This document shows positions 45,475-55,567 of a DNA stretch of 64,000 bases, piece by piece (within the stretch, counting starts at the first letter, position 1; every line of letters begins with the position of its first letter). The translations under genes were made by a program, and so were the position numbers. Source of the DNA: Tenacibaculum adriaticum (GTDB lineage: Bacteria > Bacteroidota > Bacteroidia > Flavobacteriales > Flavobacteriaceae); assembly GCF_008124875.1 (NCBI RefSeq), contig NZ_VNIA01000003.1, forward strand, positions 124,001-188,000. The letters are read 5' to 3'. The notes below the pieces were generated by a model, which was not told where the DNA came from, did not search any database, and worked only from the letters and a program-made list of their open reading frames with translations.

Positions 45475-45500
45475 AAAAGCGAGCCAAATAGGCTCGCATT
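45475..45500 (-). terminator. Terminator of the OmpA/PorP operon
   Basis: GCGAGCC (45479-45485) and GGCTCGC (45491-45497) pair; on the minus strand a T run follows. Confidence 0.8.
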
Positions 45501-45518
45501 ATTTATAATTTTATTATG

Positions 45519-47591
45519 TTAAAATCCCTTTACTATAAATTCACATCGTCTGTTCGATTCGTGTTGTTCTTCTGTACAAGAATCTTCAGTCTTACATTTT
45601 ATAAGAGGTTTTGTTTCACCATAACCAATGGCTGAAATTCGATCGGGTTCAGTACCATTTTCCATAAAATACATTCTTACAGATGTAGCTCGTTTTTGAG
45701 ACAATTCTAAATTATACCTATCGTTTCCTCTAATATCAGAATGTGTCCCAACTTCAATTATCATACTAGGATATTTTTTCATTAGCGTAATAACTCTATC
45801 AATAGCTTTTTTAGTATCTCTTCTTAGATACCATAATTTATAATCGAAATTTATTTGCTCGGTCTTAACAATTATCCTGTCTTTATCCTTTATAATATCT
45901 TTTTCTTTGGCAATAATATTTTCTATATCTTTTTTCTTATTTAATTCTAATTTTTCAGCATCTTTAACCTTTTGTTCTTGCTCTTTTGCTTTTTGTAATT
46001 CTAGAGCTATTGCTTCTTCTTTTTTAAGTTGCTCCAATGATTTTAAAGCTAGAGAAGCGTCATTCTTTTTATTTCTTTCTTTTTGAAGGATTACTACTTT
46101 GTGATTTTTAGTATATCCTTCTTTTGAAGCTTTTATAACATACGTAGTTTCGCATTCTGCATTAAAATGGAACTTACCTAAAGTATCTGTATTTATTTTT
46201 TTAAGTTCTTCCTCTTTATCATTATTTAAGGTGACTAAAGTATTTGATAAAGGTTTTTGAGTGTCAACATCGGTTATAACTCCGGAAATAAATTGTTTGC
46301 AGTTTTCAATTACCAATGGTTTTTGCTCAACAATTTTATAGATATCGTCATTTCCCTTTCCGCCAGGTCTGTTTGAAGCAAAGTAGCCTTCTTTTGTATC
46401 TGTATCAATATTGAATGAAAAATCGTCATGACCTGAATTAACTGGTAAGCCAACATTATCGGGTTTTGAAAATCCATTACTGGTAATAGAACTAACAAAA
46501 ACATCTAAAGAGCCAAATCCTGGGTGGCCGTTTGATGAGAAATACAATTCATTTTTTTTACTGATGAAAGGGAATTGTTCCTTTTTAACTGTATTTATCG
46601 TTTTACCAAGATTTGTTGGATCACTGTAACTTCCATCAGAGTTAATACTTACTGAAAAAATATCAAAAGAGCCCAAGGTTCCTGGCATATCTGAAGCAAA
46701 ATACAACGTTTTTTCATCAGAGCTCAAAGCTGGGTGCTCTGTGGAGTATTCGTTACTGTTAAATGGTAAAGAGGTTATGTTTTTCCATTTTCCATCTACT
46801 AATTCAGCCTTATAAATTTGAAGGTGCGTTATTTTTTTGCTGTCTTTTTTTCGTTTTCCTTTTACAAAGTTATTCCTTGTAAAATAAGCGGTTTTACCAT
46901 CTTTAGTAAATATGATGTTTGCTTCGTGTAATTTTGTATTAATTTCTTTGGAAAAATTATAAGCTACACTGTCTCCAAGATGTATTTTGTTAATGTTTAT
47001 TTGATATAGATCAAGGTAGTGTTGACCATCCCATTTGTATAGTTTGTCAAGAAAGTTACTTTCTTTTTTTGAAGCTGTAAATATTAGTTTATTGCCTTGT
47101 TTTATAGCCCCAAACTCAGAGTGTTTAGTGTTGAGTTGTAAGTTTTCTATTTTAAAGCGATCTCCAATAGCTTTAATATTTTCAAGATATTTTGAGTCCG
47201 TTTCTAACTTCTTTAATCCTCCTTCATTTTTATTTTTGATGAAGAAGTTTTTCATCACTTCGTAAGCACTGTTGTATTTACCAGAAGCTTTAAGTGTGGT
47301 AACATATTTAAAATAATATTCATCGTCTATTTTATTGTTGAAATTTTTGAGAAGGTATTTATAAACTTGAGAAGCTCTTTCCATGTTATTTACATAATAA
47401 TGACAATCAGCAAGGTTTTTCGTGGTTTCAAAACTTCTTTTACTTTTATAAATATTTTCGTAAATTGAAATTGCCTCGTTATAATAAGCTCGTTTAAAAT
47501 ATGTGTTAGCTCTTTCAAGTTTTTGTGAGGTTTGAGCATTTATTAATAAAGAGCTACATATAAAAAGTACGACAAATATTATCTTTTTCAT
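45519..47591 (-). CDS. OmpA-family protein with TPR, PD40 and CarboxypepD-like domains
   Basis: The product (690 residues from ATG 47591; an in-frame ATG nine bases upstream is an alternative) has a signal peptide (SSLLINAQ), N-terminal TPR repeats (residues 20-130), WD40/PD40 beta-propeller blades (SSDEKTLYFASDMPG, SKKNELYFSSNGHPG, YFASNRPGGKGNDDIY), a carboxypeptidase-regulatory-like domain near 430-510, a charged coiled segment and a C-terminal OmpA domain with EVGTHSDIRGNDRYNLELSQKRA. It anchors to peptidoglycan. It is the third gene of the T9SS type B protein/PorP-SprF/OmpA unit and follows PorP by 12 bases. Confidence 0.93.
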   Translation of the reverse strand: MKKIIFVVLFICSSLLINAQTSQKLERANTYFKRAYYNEAISIYENIYKSKRSFETTKNLADCHYYVNNMERASQVYKYLLKNFNNKIDDEYYFKYVTTLKASGKYNSAYEVMKNFFIKNKNEGGLKKLETDSKYLENIKAIGDRFKIENLQLNTKHSEFGAIKQGNKLIFTASKKESNFLDKLYKWDGQHYLDLYQININKIHLGDSVAYNFSKEINTKLHEANIIFTKDGKTAYFTRNNFVKGKRKKDSKKITHLQIYKAELVDGKWKNITSLPFNSNEYSTEHPALSSDEKTLYFASDMPGTLGSFDIFSVSINSDGSYSDPTNLGKTINTVKKEQFPFISKKNELYFSSNGHPGFGSLDVFVSSITSNGFSKPDNVGLPVNSGHDDFSFNIDTDTKEGYFASNRPGGKGNDDIYKIVEQKPLVIENCKQFISGVITDVDTQKPLSNTLVTLNNDKEEELKKINTDTLGKFHFNAECETTYVIKASKEGYTKNHKVVILQKERNKKNDASLALKSLEQLKKEEAIALELQKAKEQEQKVKDAEKLELNKKKDIENIIAKEKDIIKDKDRIIVKTEQINFDYKLWYLRRDTKKAIDRVITLMKKYPSMIIEVGTHSDIRGNDRYNLELSQKRATSVRMYFMENGTEPDRISAIGYGETKPLIKCKTEDSCTEEQHESNRRCEFIVKGF

Positions 47592-47603
47592 GATATTCAT
47601 AGT

Positions 47604-48557
47604 TTAAAAGAATCTTGGAGATTTATCATATCCTTGTTTTAACCCCATTAAGTCTAAATCAAAAAGCACCATTATTTCATGGGTTCCAGAATTGAAGTTT
47701 CCTAAGTTAGAAGTGGTATAGTCGAAAGCATAACCAATTCTTAAAGTGTTAGTGGCTTTAACATTGAACATCGCACTTACAGAATCATCAATTCTGTATG
47801 CAAGTCCACCCTCAAATCTGTTATTAAACAAGATATTTAAAGAAGTATCTAAAACAATTGGCGAACCTTTTACGGCTTTTGCCATAATTGCGGGTTTTAA
47901 TTTTACAATTTCATTAATTTCATAAACGTATCCACCAGTTAAGAAAAAATGGATTTCTTCTCCACCAATACTATTCAATCCTTGTTTTTCTTTTAAATGT
48001 TTACTTTGTAAGAAGTTTGGAGCTGATAAACCAACATAATATGTATCTGTAAAGTAGAATGCTCCCACTCCAAAGTTAGGGAATGTATTATTTAAGGTGT
48101 TAAAAGCTTCATCGTTGGTTATAATACCTCTGATTGGGTCATCTTCAGGAAATCTAAAGTCATCAAAACTTGTGTTGAAGCTGGTAAAGCCAGCTTTTAA
48201 ACCTAACGATAGCTTTTGAGTGTCATTTAATTTTAAAACATAGGCAAAATCCGCATAGATATTATTTTCTTTTAAAACTCCATCCCCTATATTATCAGTA
48301 ATAACCGAAAGACCGACTTCAATCTTTTCACTTAAAGGAGTATGGGCAAATAAATTGTAGGTTTTGGGTGCTCCTACAGCAGATGACCATTGAGAACGAT
48401 GCATAAAACCTAGGTTTACAATACCTGAATCTGTTGTTGCATAAGCAGGGTTAATAATACTTTGGTTATACATGTATTGTGTATACTGCGGATCTTGTTG
48501 AGATAAAGCAGTAAGATGGCCTGCAAAAATTATAAGAAGTAAAATAATTTTCTTCAT
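47604..48557 (-). CDS. PorP/SprF-family T9SS outer membrane protein
   Basis: A 317-residue beta-barrel protein with a signal peptide (cleaved after TALSQ) and the family start QDPQYTQYMYNQSIINPAYA, then LGFMHRSQWSSAVGAPKTY. SprF-like proteins pair with a particular type B cargo and are needed for its secretion or surface attachment. Here the likely cargo is the gene just upstream, 18 bases away. It belongs to a three-gene operon. Confidence 0.95.
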   Translation of the reverse strand: MKKIILLLIIFAGHLTALSQQDPQYTQYMYNQSIINPAYATTDSGIVNLGFMHRSQWSSAVGAPKTYNLFAHTPLSEKIEVGLSVITDNIGDGVLKENNIYADFAYVLKLNDTQKLSLGLKAGFTSFNTSFDDFRFPEDDPIRGIITNDEAFNTLNNTFPNFGVGAFYFTDTYYVGLSAPNFLQSKHLKEKQGLNSIGGEEIHFFLTGGYVYEINEIVKLKPAIMAKAVKGSPIVLDTSLNILFNNRFEGGLAYRIDDSVSAMFNVKATNTLRIGYAFDYTTSNLGNFNSGTHEIMVLFDLDLMGLKQGYDKSPRFF

Positions 48558-48575
48558 CTATTATATTGTTCTTTA

Positions 48576-51515
48576 CTATTTACTTAGGTAAAGTCTACCT
48601 TGTTTTGGCTTTAAATTATTCTTATTGTATTTAAGGATGTAGAAATAAACTCCACTTGTTGTGTCATTTCCTGATCCGTTATTTTTACCATCCCAAGCAG
48701 GGTGATTAATATCTCCCTTGAATAAAGATTGTCCATAACGATTAAAAATCTCTAATTCATATTTTGGATAGAAGAACTCAATATATGGGATGAAGTAATT
48801 GTCATTAACTCCATCATTATTTGGAGAAAAACCATCGGGAATAAAGAAATCATAATTTTCAGGATCACATTCTGAAAGGATTACAGAAATTTCAACTCTG
48901 TCGCTTTCACATCTTGTTTGCGGATCTATACTTGCTACATAATAATTAATTCCTTCTTGTAAGAGATTAGATTTATCTATTTCGAGTCCGTTTTCAGCAG
49001 CATCGTACCAAATAAGCTCGAAAGGATCCTCTGTAGAAATAATTTCTTCTAAGTCAAGAATTGTTAGATTGTCTAAAGCACATAATAAAAGGCTTCCTGT
49101 TAGTACTGGTATTGGTGGATCTATAATAGTAACATTGAATTGTAATCGTGAAGTGCTTTCACATATACTTATACTCTCTACAGCGAAGTAACTCGTTCCG
49201 TTTACAAGTTGCGTATTTGATTCTAATATATTGCCATCTGTTGCACTATCATACCATACTAATGCTCCTCCGTTTGTGGTAGCATTTAAATTAGCAATTG
49301 TTGCATTGTCGCTTGCACAAAAAATAGGATTAATATCTGGAGATGTAACCATTAATGTTGTGATGACTGATACAACAACCACAGCTCTTTCTGAACTATG
49401 ACAATTATTATTAGGGTTGGTTGAAGTAACATAATAGTCTTCACTATCTAGAAGTAGTGTAGTAGGGTCTAATGGAGTTGTTGAGGTGTCATCTTCATAC
49501 CATGTTAAGTTTTCACCAGAATCCACAACTATGTTTGAAATAGTAGGCCCGTTTGACCCATAATCAGAAAAACAAAAAGTTTGACTGGTGTTTAAGGTAG
49601 GAGGATCTGGTATTCCTCCAATCGAAAAACTTTCTGTTAGTTCAAATTCAAATTGAGTTCTACAAGGAGTTGTGTCATTTTGTGTACTTTTTAAAATCAC
49701 TTCGTAATAGCCTTCTTCAAGGTTAGTGATATCTACTTGATAATTAGCTTGGCCACCAATAAATACAATTGTGTTATCTATTAAAAGTTCTGGGTTACCA
49801 ACTTCAGTTACTTCATAGGTAACGGTGTATTCTCCAGTAGAAAGAGGAGGGGCTACAACATTAACTTCCATATTGGTTGCATTACACTGATTATCTACAA
49901 TAAGATTTAATTGAATTTCTTCAGGAATGGGGTTTACATTAAAAGAGCCTGTAATACAATCTGTCATTAGTTCAGATGGTTGGAGTATATTAATGGTATA
50001 GCCATTATTTTCCGTTATTTGTAACAATGAAGAATCAATTGTAAATGTTCCTTTACCGTTTATAAAATCTAAAGGATCTGTAGTAATATTTATAGTATTT
50101 AATTGCGGGTCATTTAGAGAGTAAGTGATTTGAAATGTATCGTTTAAGGGGTTTCCTGTACTATCTAATATATTTTCAATATTAATTATAGCATCTTCAT
50201 CAATACAAATATCATCAATAGAGACCATAGGGTCTTGAACAATAAAAGTTGAAGAAGGTACGTCGATTTGAATATCACAAAATTTGGTTAGCTCTAAATT
50301 TACAAGACTAATTATGGATACAGAATATAAACCACTTGTAGATTTCCCAGGAATTGGTAAGACGAAATTCCCATCAGAGATAGTGAAGTCAGATAAAAAT
50401 ATATTATCAATTAATGAGTTATTACTGTCATAAACCTGATAATTTATTAGGTACGAATCACTATGAACTTCATCTGGAGACGTAGAAAAATCATTCGGTA
50501 AAAATAAAACATCATAATCAACACTTACATTAAGAGGTTTGTTTACACAGTTCCCTATAATATTTTGAACACCAGATAAAACGTATTGTTTTTCAATAAA
50601 AATAGTTATTGTAGTTTTTTGCTCTAAACAAACTGGATGTAGCGGAGTAACAGTATAAGTAAAGCTATATGTTCCAGCTCCAAAATCATTGTATATTTCC
50701 TCTATATTGATTATTGTATCAAAAACATCAGTTAATTGTCCAGTACCATTGTTATCAGTCCAAATACCATTTGGGTCTTCACCAACCAATCTATCGTGTA
50801 AGTCAAGGTTTGTATATACAGACATGTCATCACTTTCACAGAGGTTAATGTTTAAGGGTTCTCCAGATTCAACACCTTGGTGTACTTCTAAAATAACATT
50901 TGAAACTCTCGAAGTACAGGTATTTACATCATCAACAGTATAAATAAGAGAATAGGTGCCTGGGCCAACGGAATCGGCATCAAAAAAATAATCATTGTGT
51001 ATTGCTGCCGAAGAAGAACTTGAGGCTCCTGACCATACACCATTTATGTCTACATTTAAAGCAGTATTATTATTATCTAAAAAACTAAATAAATTAACCG
51101 CAGAATCATCGCTACAGGCATTAGCTCCTCCGTCTACATTATCTTCCCCAGGATAGCCACCTAAATTTAGGGTTACAATTGCACTTTCATTACAATCATT
51201 GTTTGTATAAGTAAAAGTATGAGTTCCAAACCTGTTAATTACCCATAAATTTACAGTACCTGTCGAGTTATTTAAAGCATTTTCATTAAGAGGGTTATTG
51301 GTTGTCCATGTACCTCCTGTTTGTGGAACTCCTCCTAATTGATTGAATAAATTAAAATTTTGTAAACTAGGATCAGATTCCTTATTACATATCGTAATAG
51401 AACTATCTGTACCTGCACATTGTGCATTTACATTATCTGTAAAAAGAGAAATCATGAGAATGACCAAAAGATAAAAAGCCCTAATTTTAAAATTAACTAG
51501 GTAGTTGTTTCGCAT
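48576..51515 (-). CDS. T9SS type B sorting domain surface protein (gliding-motility-like)
   Basis: A 979-residue secreted protein with a signal peptide (cleaved near DNVNAQ), several Ig-like beta-sandwich repeats with paired cysteines, and the C-terminal type B sorting domain: FIPDGFSPNNDGVNDNYFIP, YPKYELEIFNRYGQSLFKG and GVYFYILKYN. Type B cargo needs a PorP/SprF partner, which is the next gene. It probably forms surface adhesin filaments, like SprB, but is much smaller. Confidence 0.93.
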   Translation of the reverse strand: MRNNYLVNFKIRAFYLLVILMISLFTDNVNAQCAGTDSSITICNKESDPSLQNFNLFNQLGGVPQTGGTWTTNNPLNENALNNSTGTVNLWVINRFGTHTFTYTNNDCNESAIVTLNLGGYPGEDNVDGGANACSDDSAVNLFSFLDNNNTALNVDINGVWSGASSSSSAAIHNDYFFDADSVGPGTYSLIYTVDDVNTCTSRVSNVILEVHQGVESGEPLNINLCESDDMSVYTNLDLHDRLVGEDPNGIWTDNNGTGQLTDVFDTIINIEEIYNDFGAGTYSFTYTVTPLHPVCLEQKTTITIFIEKQYVLSGVQNIIGNCVNKPLNVSVDYDVLFLPNDFSTSPDEVHSDSYLINYQVYDSNNSLIDNIFLSDFTISDGNFVLPIPGKSTSGLYSVSIISLVNLELTKFCDIQIDVPSSTFIVQDPMVSIDDICIDEDAIINIENILDSTGNPLNDTFQITYSLNDPQLNTINITTDPLDFINGKGTFTIDSSLLQITENNGYTINILQPSELMTDCITGSFNVNPIPEEIQLNLIVDNQCNATNMEVNVVAPPLSTGEYTVTYEVTEVGNPELLIDNTIVFIGGQANYQVDITNLEEGYYEVILKSTQNDTTPCRTQFEFELTESFSIGGIPDPPTLNTSQTFCFSDYGSNGPTISNIVVDSGENLTWYEDDTSTTPLDPTTLLLDSEDYYVTSTNPNNNCHSSERAVVVVSVITTLMVTSPDINPIFCASDNATIANLNATTNGGALVWYDSATDGNILESNTQLVNGTSYFAVESISICESTSRLQFNVTIIDPPIPVLTGSLLLCALDNLTILDLEEIISTEDPFELIWYDAAENGLEIDKSNLLQEGINYYVASIDPQTRCESDRVEISVILSECDPENYDFFIPDGFSPNNDGVNDNYFIPYIEFFYPKYELEIFNRYGQSLFKGDINHPAWDGKNNGSGNDTTSGVYFYILKYNKNNLKPKQGRLYLSK

Positions 51516-51785
51516 AGAATTTATTTAAGGTTGGTTACTTACTGTATGGTTTTTAAAGTAAAATCAGTAAAACTTGCAATTTTTATACAAATCAACATAT
51601 TTTATTCAGAATAAGCAACTTTACTTAAAATATATTAACAGAGAATGTCATTTTAATGAATAATTCTTCAATTTAATAGATATAAGTAGTGAAGAGTTTT
51701 GTATGATGTTAAGGGATAGATCGTTTTTAATTTTTAGTGTATATTTTACTTCGCTATCTTTACCACAGAATAATTAATTATTTAC

Positions 51786-53138
51786 ATGAAGATTCATTTC
51801 ATAGCTATTGGAGGAAGTGCAATGCATAATCTTGCTATTGCTTTACATCAAAAGGGATATCAAATAACAGGTAGTGATGATACAATTCACGATCCTTCTA
51901 AATCTCGATTAGAAAAACATGGATTATTACCAAAAGAGTTTGGTTGGTTTCCAGGAAAAATCACAAATGATTTAGATGCTGTTATTTTAGGGATGCATGC
52001 TAAAAAAGATAATCCGGAGTTATTGAAAGCACAAGAATTAGGTGTGAAAATTTATTCATATCCAGAATTTCTATATGAACAATCCAAAGATAAAACTCGT
52101 GTGGTTATTGGAGGTTCTCACGGAAAAACGACGATAACTTCTATGATTTTACATGTGTTAAATTATCACGATAAAAAAGTAGATTATATGGTAGGTGCTC
52201 AGTTAGAAGGATTTGAAACTATGGTGCATCTAACGAATGAAAATGAATTTATTGTTTTAGAAGGGGATGAGTATTTAAGCTCACCGATAGATAGACGTCC
52301 AAAGTTTCATTTATATCACCCAAATATTGCTTTGTTAAGCGGAATTGCATGGGATCATATTAATGTATTCCCAACGTTTGAAAACTATGTAGAGCAGTTT
52401 GGAATTTTTACAAATTCCTTAATTAATGGAGGAATTATGGTATATAATGAAGAAGATGCTACAGTAAAGCGAGTAGTAGAGGAAGCAACAAACCCGATTA
52501 AGAAATACCCTTATACAACACCAAATTATTTCATAGAGAATGGGATTACTTATTTAGAAACTGCTGAAGGAGATTTACCGTTGGAAGTATTTGGAGAACA
52601 TAACCTACAAAATCTTGCAGGAGCTAAGTGGATTTGTCAACACATGGGAATTGATGAAGATGATTTTTATGAGGCGATAGCAAGTTTTAAAGGAGCTAGT
52701 AAACGTTTAGAAAAGATTGCGGAAAATAATTCGACAGTTATTTTTAAAGATTTTGCTCATAGTCCAAGTAAAGTTGAAGCGACTACGACAGCGGTTAAAA
52801 ATCAATATAAAAATAGAAGTTTATTAGCTTGTTTAGAATTGCATACTTACAGCAGTTTAAATGCAACATTTTTATCGGAGTATAAAGGGGCACTTAAAAA
52901 TGCGGACAAAGCTGTTGTTTTTTATTCTTCGGATGCTTTAAAAATTAAACAATTGGAAGAGGTTACCGAGAAACAAATAGCAGAGGCTTTTGAACGAGAT
53001 GATTTAATTATTTATACAAATTCACAAGAATTTAAAGATTTTTTATTTTCTCTAAACCTAGAAAACACTGCCGTTTTATTAATGAGTTCGGGAAACTATG
53101 GAGGCTTAGATTTTGAGGAGGTTAAGAGTTTGGTTTAA
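51786..53138 (+). CDS. mpl: UDP-N-acetylmuramate:tripeptide ligase
   Basis: Mpl joins recycled L-Ala-gamma-D-Glu-meso-DAP tripeptide to UDP-MurNAc. The 450-residue Mur ligase has MKIHFIAIGGSAMHNLAIAL at the N-terminus, the ATP loop VVIGGSHGKTTITSM near residue 107, LEGDEYLSSPIDRRPKF, and KDFAHSPSKVEATTTAVK in the C-terminal domain. The GSAM start and EYLSS motif separate it from MurC. A TATCTTTA box at 51755-51762 is the likely promoter. The end overlaps the convergent nucleotidyltransferase gene by 17 bases. Confidence 0.94.
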   Translation: MKIHFIAIGGSAMHNLAIALHQKGYQITGSDDTIHDPSKSRLEKHGLLPKEFGWFPGKITNDLDAVILGMHAKKDNPELLKAQELGVKIYSYPEFLYEQSKDKTRVVIGGSHGKTTITSMILHVLNYHDKKVDYMVGAQLEGFETMVHLTNENEFIVLEGDEYLSSPIDRRPKFHLYHPNIALLSGIAWDHINVFPTFENYVEQFGIFTNSLINGGIMVYNEEDATVKRVVEEATNPIKKYPYTTPNYFIENGITYLETAEGDLPLEVFGEHNLQNLAGAKWICQHMGIDEDDFYEAIASFKGASKRLEKIAENNSTVIFKDFAHSPSKVEATTTAVKNQYKNRSLLACLELHTYSSLNATFLSEYKGALKNADKAVVFYSSDALKIKQLEEVTEKQIAEAFERDDLIIYTNSQEFKDFLFSLNLENTAVLLMSSGNYGGLDFEEVKSLV

Positions 53139-54186
53139 AACTAAATTTTGACCTCCACCAATTTATGTCTGTAAATTTAGAAACTACAAATTTAAAATAT
53201 GTTTTTTTGAATAAAGACTTTAATAGAATTTCTAGTCTAAATTTCGCAGATAAATAAGTTTGTATATATTTTTTTTCTCTACTAGTAGAATTGAAAAAAG
53301 TATTATAATATTTTATTGTAACTTCATCTGAAAATTCTGGTATATTAGATGGTTTATCTAATGCAGATAAATAAACCTTTAAGCCAGCTTTTAGTTCTTT
53401 TGATAATAAATCTTCTTCAATTTTTAATTTATTAGTTAGTTTGTAGCCAAGTAAAAAGACATCATAAGCTGCTCTTAAACTCATTTTTTTTAGAAGGTAA
53501 GCATCATCATTTATAAATTTGGAATAAACTGTAAGTTTTATTTGATTCTCAAATGATAAAAAACTAACTCCCTTTTTTTTTATTAATGTTGATTGGATTG
53601 TATTGTAATTAAAACATTTAGTTTTTTTCTTTATCATATTTCTATGAATTTCAACACCAGCTATCTTTTCATCATTAGTAATTCTTGGTAAGTGTCGGTG
53701 TTCATCAAATAATTCAGATATTTTATTATTATACCCCACATCATTTAGTAATATAAAAGCTGTATTACATGTTTCTTCCTCGACTAAAAAATCAATATCA
53801 CCCACCATTCTTTCGGCAATATCTTCATACAAACCCTCTAATAAATTACCTGTTCCTTTTAAGAAAACAGGAGAAATATTATTTGAAAGTAGAAGTTCAT
53901 TAATTTCTTTAGCTTGCTCGATAATTTGTTGATTTCTTTCACGGTTCAAGTCCGTAATATGTTCCATATATTCAACTAAATCTTGTGGCACATACCGCAA
54001 GAAATCAGCACGTTTTAGATTTAGATATAAAGCAGAGAAAACGTAGTGTTTTGTACTTAATTTCACAACGTTATCCCAGTCTATTTTTGCAGATTTAAGT
54101 TCTTCTTCAACTAAATCTCTATTTTGTTTTTCGTGGGTAATTGTTAAACACTTTCCAACAAAAAATAAAGTTTCTTTATAATTCAT
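53122..54186 (-). CDS. Nucleotidyltransferase-family protein (NTP_transf_5-like)
   Basis: A 354-residue cytoplasmic protein. FLKGTGNLLEGLYEDIAERMVGDIDFLVEE at about residues 99-128 carries the GxG and DxD of the nucleotidyltransferase fold and fits the NTP_transf_5 family. Members are frequent in ribosomal-peptide clusters, including lasso-peptide clusters with HPr-kinase-like enzymes. It overlaps the kinase gene upstream by 11 bases, so it is the last gene of the micropeptide locus. Its substrate may be the phosphorylated or unmodified peptide; this is inference. Confidence 0.78.
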   Translation of the reverse strand: MNYKETLFFVGKCLTITHEKQNRDLVEEELKSAKIDWDNVVKLSTKHYVFSALYLNLKRADFLRYVPQDLVEYMEHITDLNRERNQQIIEQAKEINELLLSNNISPVFLKGTGNLLEGLYEDIAERMVGDIDFLVEEETCNTAFILLNDVGYNNKISELFDEHRHLPRITNDEKIAGVEIHRNMIKKKTKCFNYNTIQSTLIKKKGVSFLSFENQIKLTVYSKFINDDAYLLKKMSLRAAYDVFLLGYKLTNKLKIEEDLLSKELKAGLKVYLSALDKPSNIPEFSDEVTIKYYNTFFNSTSREKKYIQTYLSAKFRLEILLKSLFKKTYFKFVVSKFTDINWWRSKFSFKPNS

Positions 54187-55309
54187 TATTGAATATCTTG
54201 TTAGTTGTCATAATCATTTCTTTATTGTCAGAATAAGTGAGTTGGTAGCAAGGTAATTTTTTAAACCAATCTAAAAATGTTTTCGCATTCTTAGTTATAG
54301 GTGATAACCAAGAATCAGGAACTAATTTTTCAAAAGCATCTAAGTTTGAAATTCTATTGATAATTAATTCTGAATTAGGTACGTATTTTATAAAAACTAG
54401 CGCTTTACAAGGTAAATGTTGTTTAAAATCGGTCGTGTTTGGAGGTAAATATCGAACTACTTTATTTAGAGATTTAAAATTATATTCTTTTGAATTGTTT
54501 AATTCAGGGTATAAAGGGAGTAAAGTTTCTAAACTATTTCTTTTGATTGAAATTGAAGAAGGAAAGCTATAAATATGTTGTTTTTCAACATCTACAGGAA
54601 CAAAATCATCAGCGATACAGGTAAAACCGTTAGCTTGAAGGAGTGCAAGAGAAGTACTTTTTCCGTTGCCAGAATCTCCTAAGAAAAGAATAGTGTTTTT
54701 AGTATTGCTTACTGCGGAAGCATGAAAAATACCTAGCCACTTATCTTCTTTTTTTTGATGTATATGTTGAACCATTTGCATTGAAAATTTTCCTTGGAAA
54801 TAGTGAATGTCTTTCCTATGCCAAGAACCAATGTAAATAGCGTCGACTAATAAAAAAGTATGATGATTTTCTGTGAAAACTTGATAGTTATAGTTGAATT
54901 CATCAGTTTTTTTAATTTCTAAGTGAGAAAATTTAGGATGAATTAGAAAGGATTCGTTTTCTGATTCAAAATCTACTTTAAAAATAAGATTATTAACCTT
55001 GTAGTATTTTGTTAATTTAAATTCACAATTGGCTTTAATGTTTTTGTAATCATGAGGAAAATTAGTTTCTTTTGTAGCATTAGGAATATATAATTTTTGC
55101 TCTATATTAATAACAAAGTCAATTGCTTTTTCGTGTGGAATATCCATTTCGTCAGCAAGTTGTTTACCAATATTTTTAATAGAAACTCCACTATCAATAT
55201 CATTTAAAATATCTGCAGTTTTATTTTCTAAAACTACATATTGATTTTTTTTTGAAAACCAAACAATTGATTTGTCCTCAATCTGTTTATGTGTAAGTAA
55301 ATATTCCAT
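54176..55309 (-). CDS. PqqD-like/HPr-kinase-like fusion protein
   Basis: The 377-residue protein starts with a PqqD-like winged domain (about residues 15-75: QYVVLENKTADILNDIDSG, IKNIGKQLADE), which binds leader peptides in RiPP pathways. The rest is an HPr-kinase-like domain: HASAV at 196, the P-loop GDSGNGKST (211-219), and the metal-binding CIADDFVPVD (231-240). Related kinases phosphorylate a Ser of lasso-peptide precursors. The nearest genes encode two micropeptides with conserved Ser, the natural candidate substrates. All catalytic residues look intact. A weak hairpin lies between micropeptide 1 and this gene. Confidence 0.8.
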   Translation of the reverse strand: MEYLLTHKQIEDKSIVWFSKKNQYVVLENKTADILNDIDSGVSIKNIGKQLADEMDIPHEKAIDFVINIEQKLYIPNATKETNFPHDYKNIKANCEFKLTKYYKVNNLIFKVDFESENESFLIHPKFSHLEIKKTDEFNYNYQVFTENHHTFLLVDAIYIGSWHRKDIHYFQGKFSMQMVQHIHQKKEDKWLGIFHASAVSNTKNTILFLGDSGNGKSTSLALLQANGFTCIADDFVPVDVEKQHIYSFPSSISIKRNSLETLLPLYPELNNSKEYNFKSLNKVVRYLPPNTTDFKQHLPCKALVFIKYVPNSELIINRISNLDAFEKLVPDSWLSPITKNAKTFLDWFKKLPCYQLTYSDNKEMIMTTNKIFNNEL

Positions 55310-55368
55310 ATGGTTCTAAAAATAGAAAATACTCAGGATTTTTGAGTTTTTTAAAATATATTTTATGA

Positions 55369-55542
55369 TTAAAATCCGCCACTGCCTGGATCTTCAGGAG
55401 AAACTGCTTGTGCTTTCTTAGGATTTAAAATTATATATGTTCCCAAAGCAGTTAGTGCGGTATATTTTCCGTAATCACCTATTTTTTTTATAGCTTCTTT
55501 ACGAGAAATTTCTTGATTAGTATTTTTTATTTTTTTGTTCAT
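55369..55542 (-). CDS. Micropeptide 1 of the kinase locus (57 aa)
   Basis: The peptide begins MNKKIKNTNQ, has a Tat-like block ISRKEAIKK (compare SRRxFLK), a hydrophobic stretch (YTALTALGTYIILN), and ends PKKAQA followed by VSPEDPGSGGF. AQA fits a signal-peptidase site, so a secreted tail of 11 residues could be released. It is 26 bases after the stop of the T9SS protein upstream and 59 bases before the kinase start. Its paralogue is at 58043-58222. It is too short for common gene callers. A small-peptide substrate of the kinase, or a pheromone-like signal, are possible roles. Confidence 0.78.
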   Translation of the reverse strand: MNKKIKNTNQEISRKEAIKKIGDYGKYTALTALGTYIILNPKKAQAVSPEDPGSGGF

Positions 55543-55567
55543 GATAATAAGCTTTAAAATTCTCGTA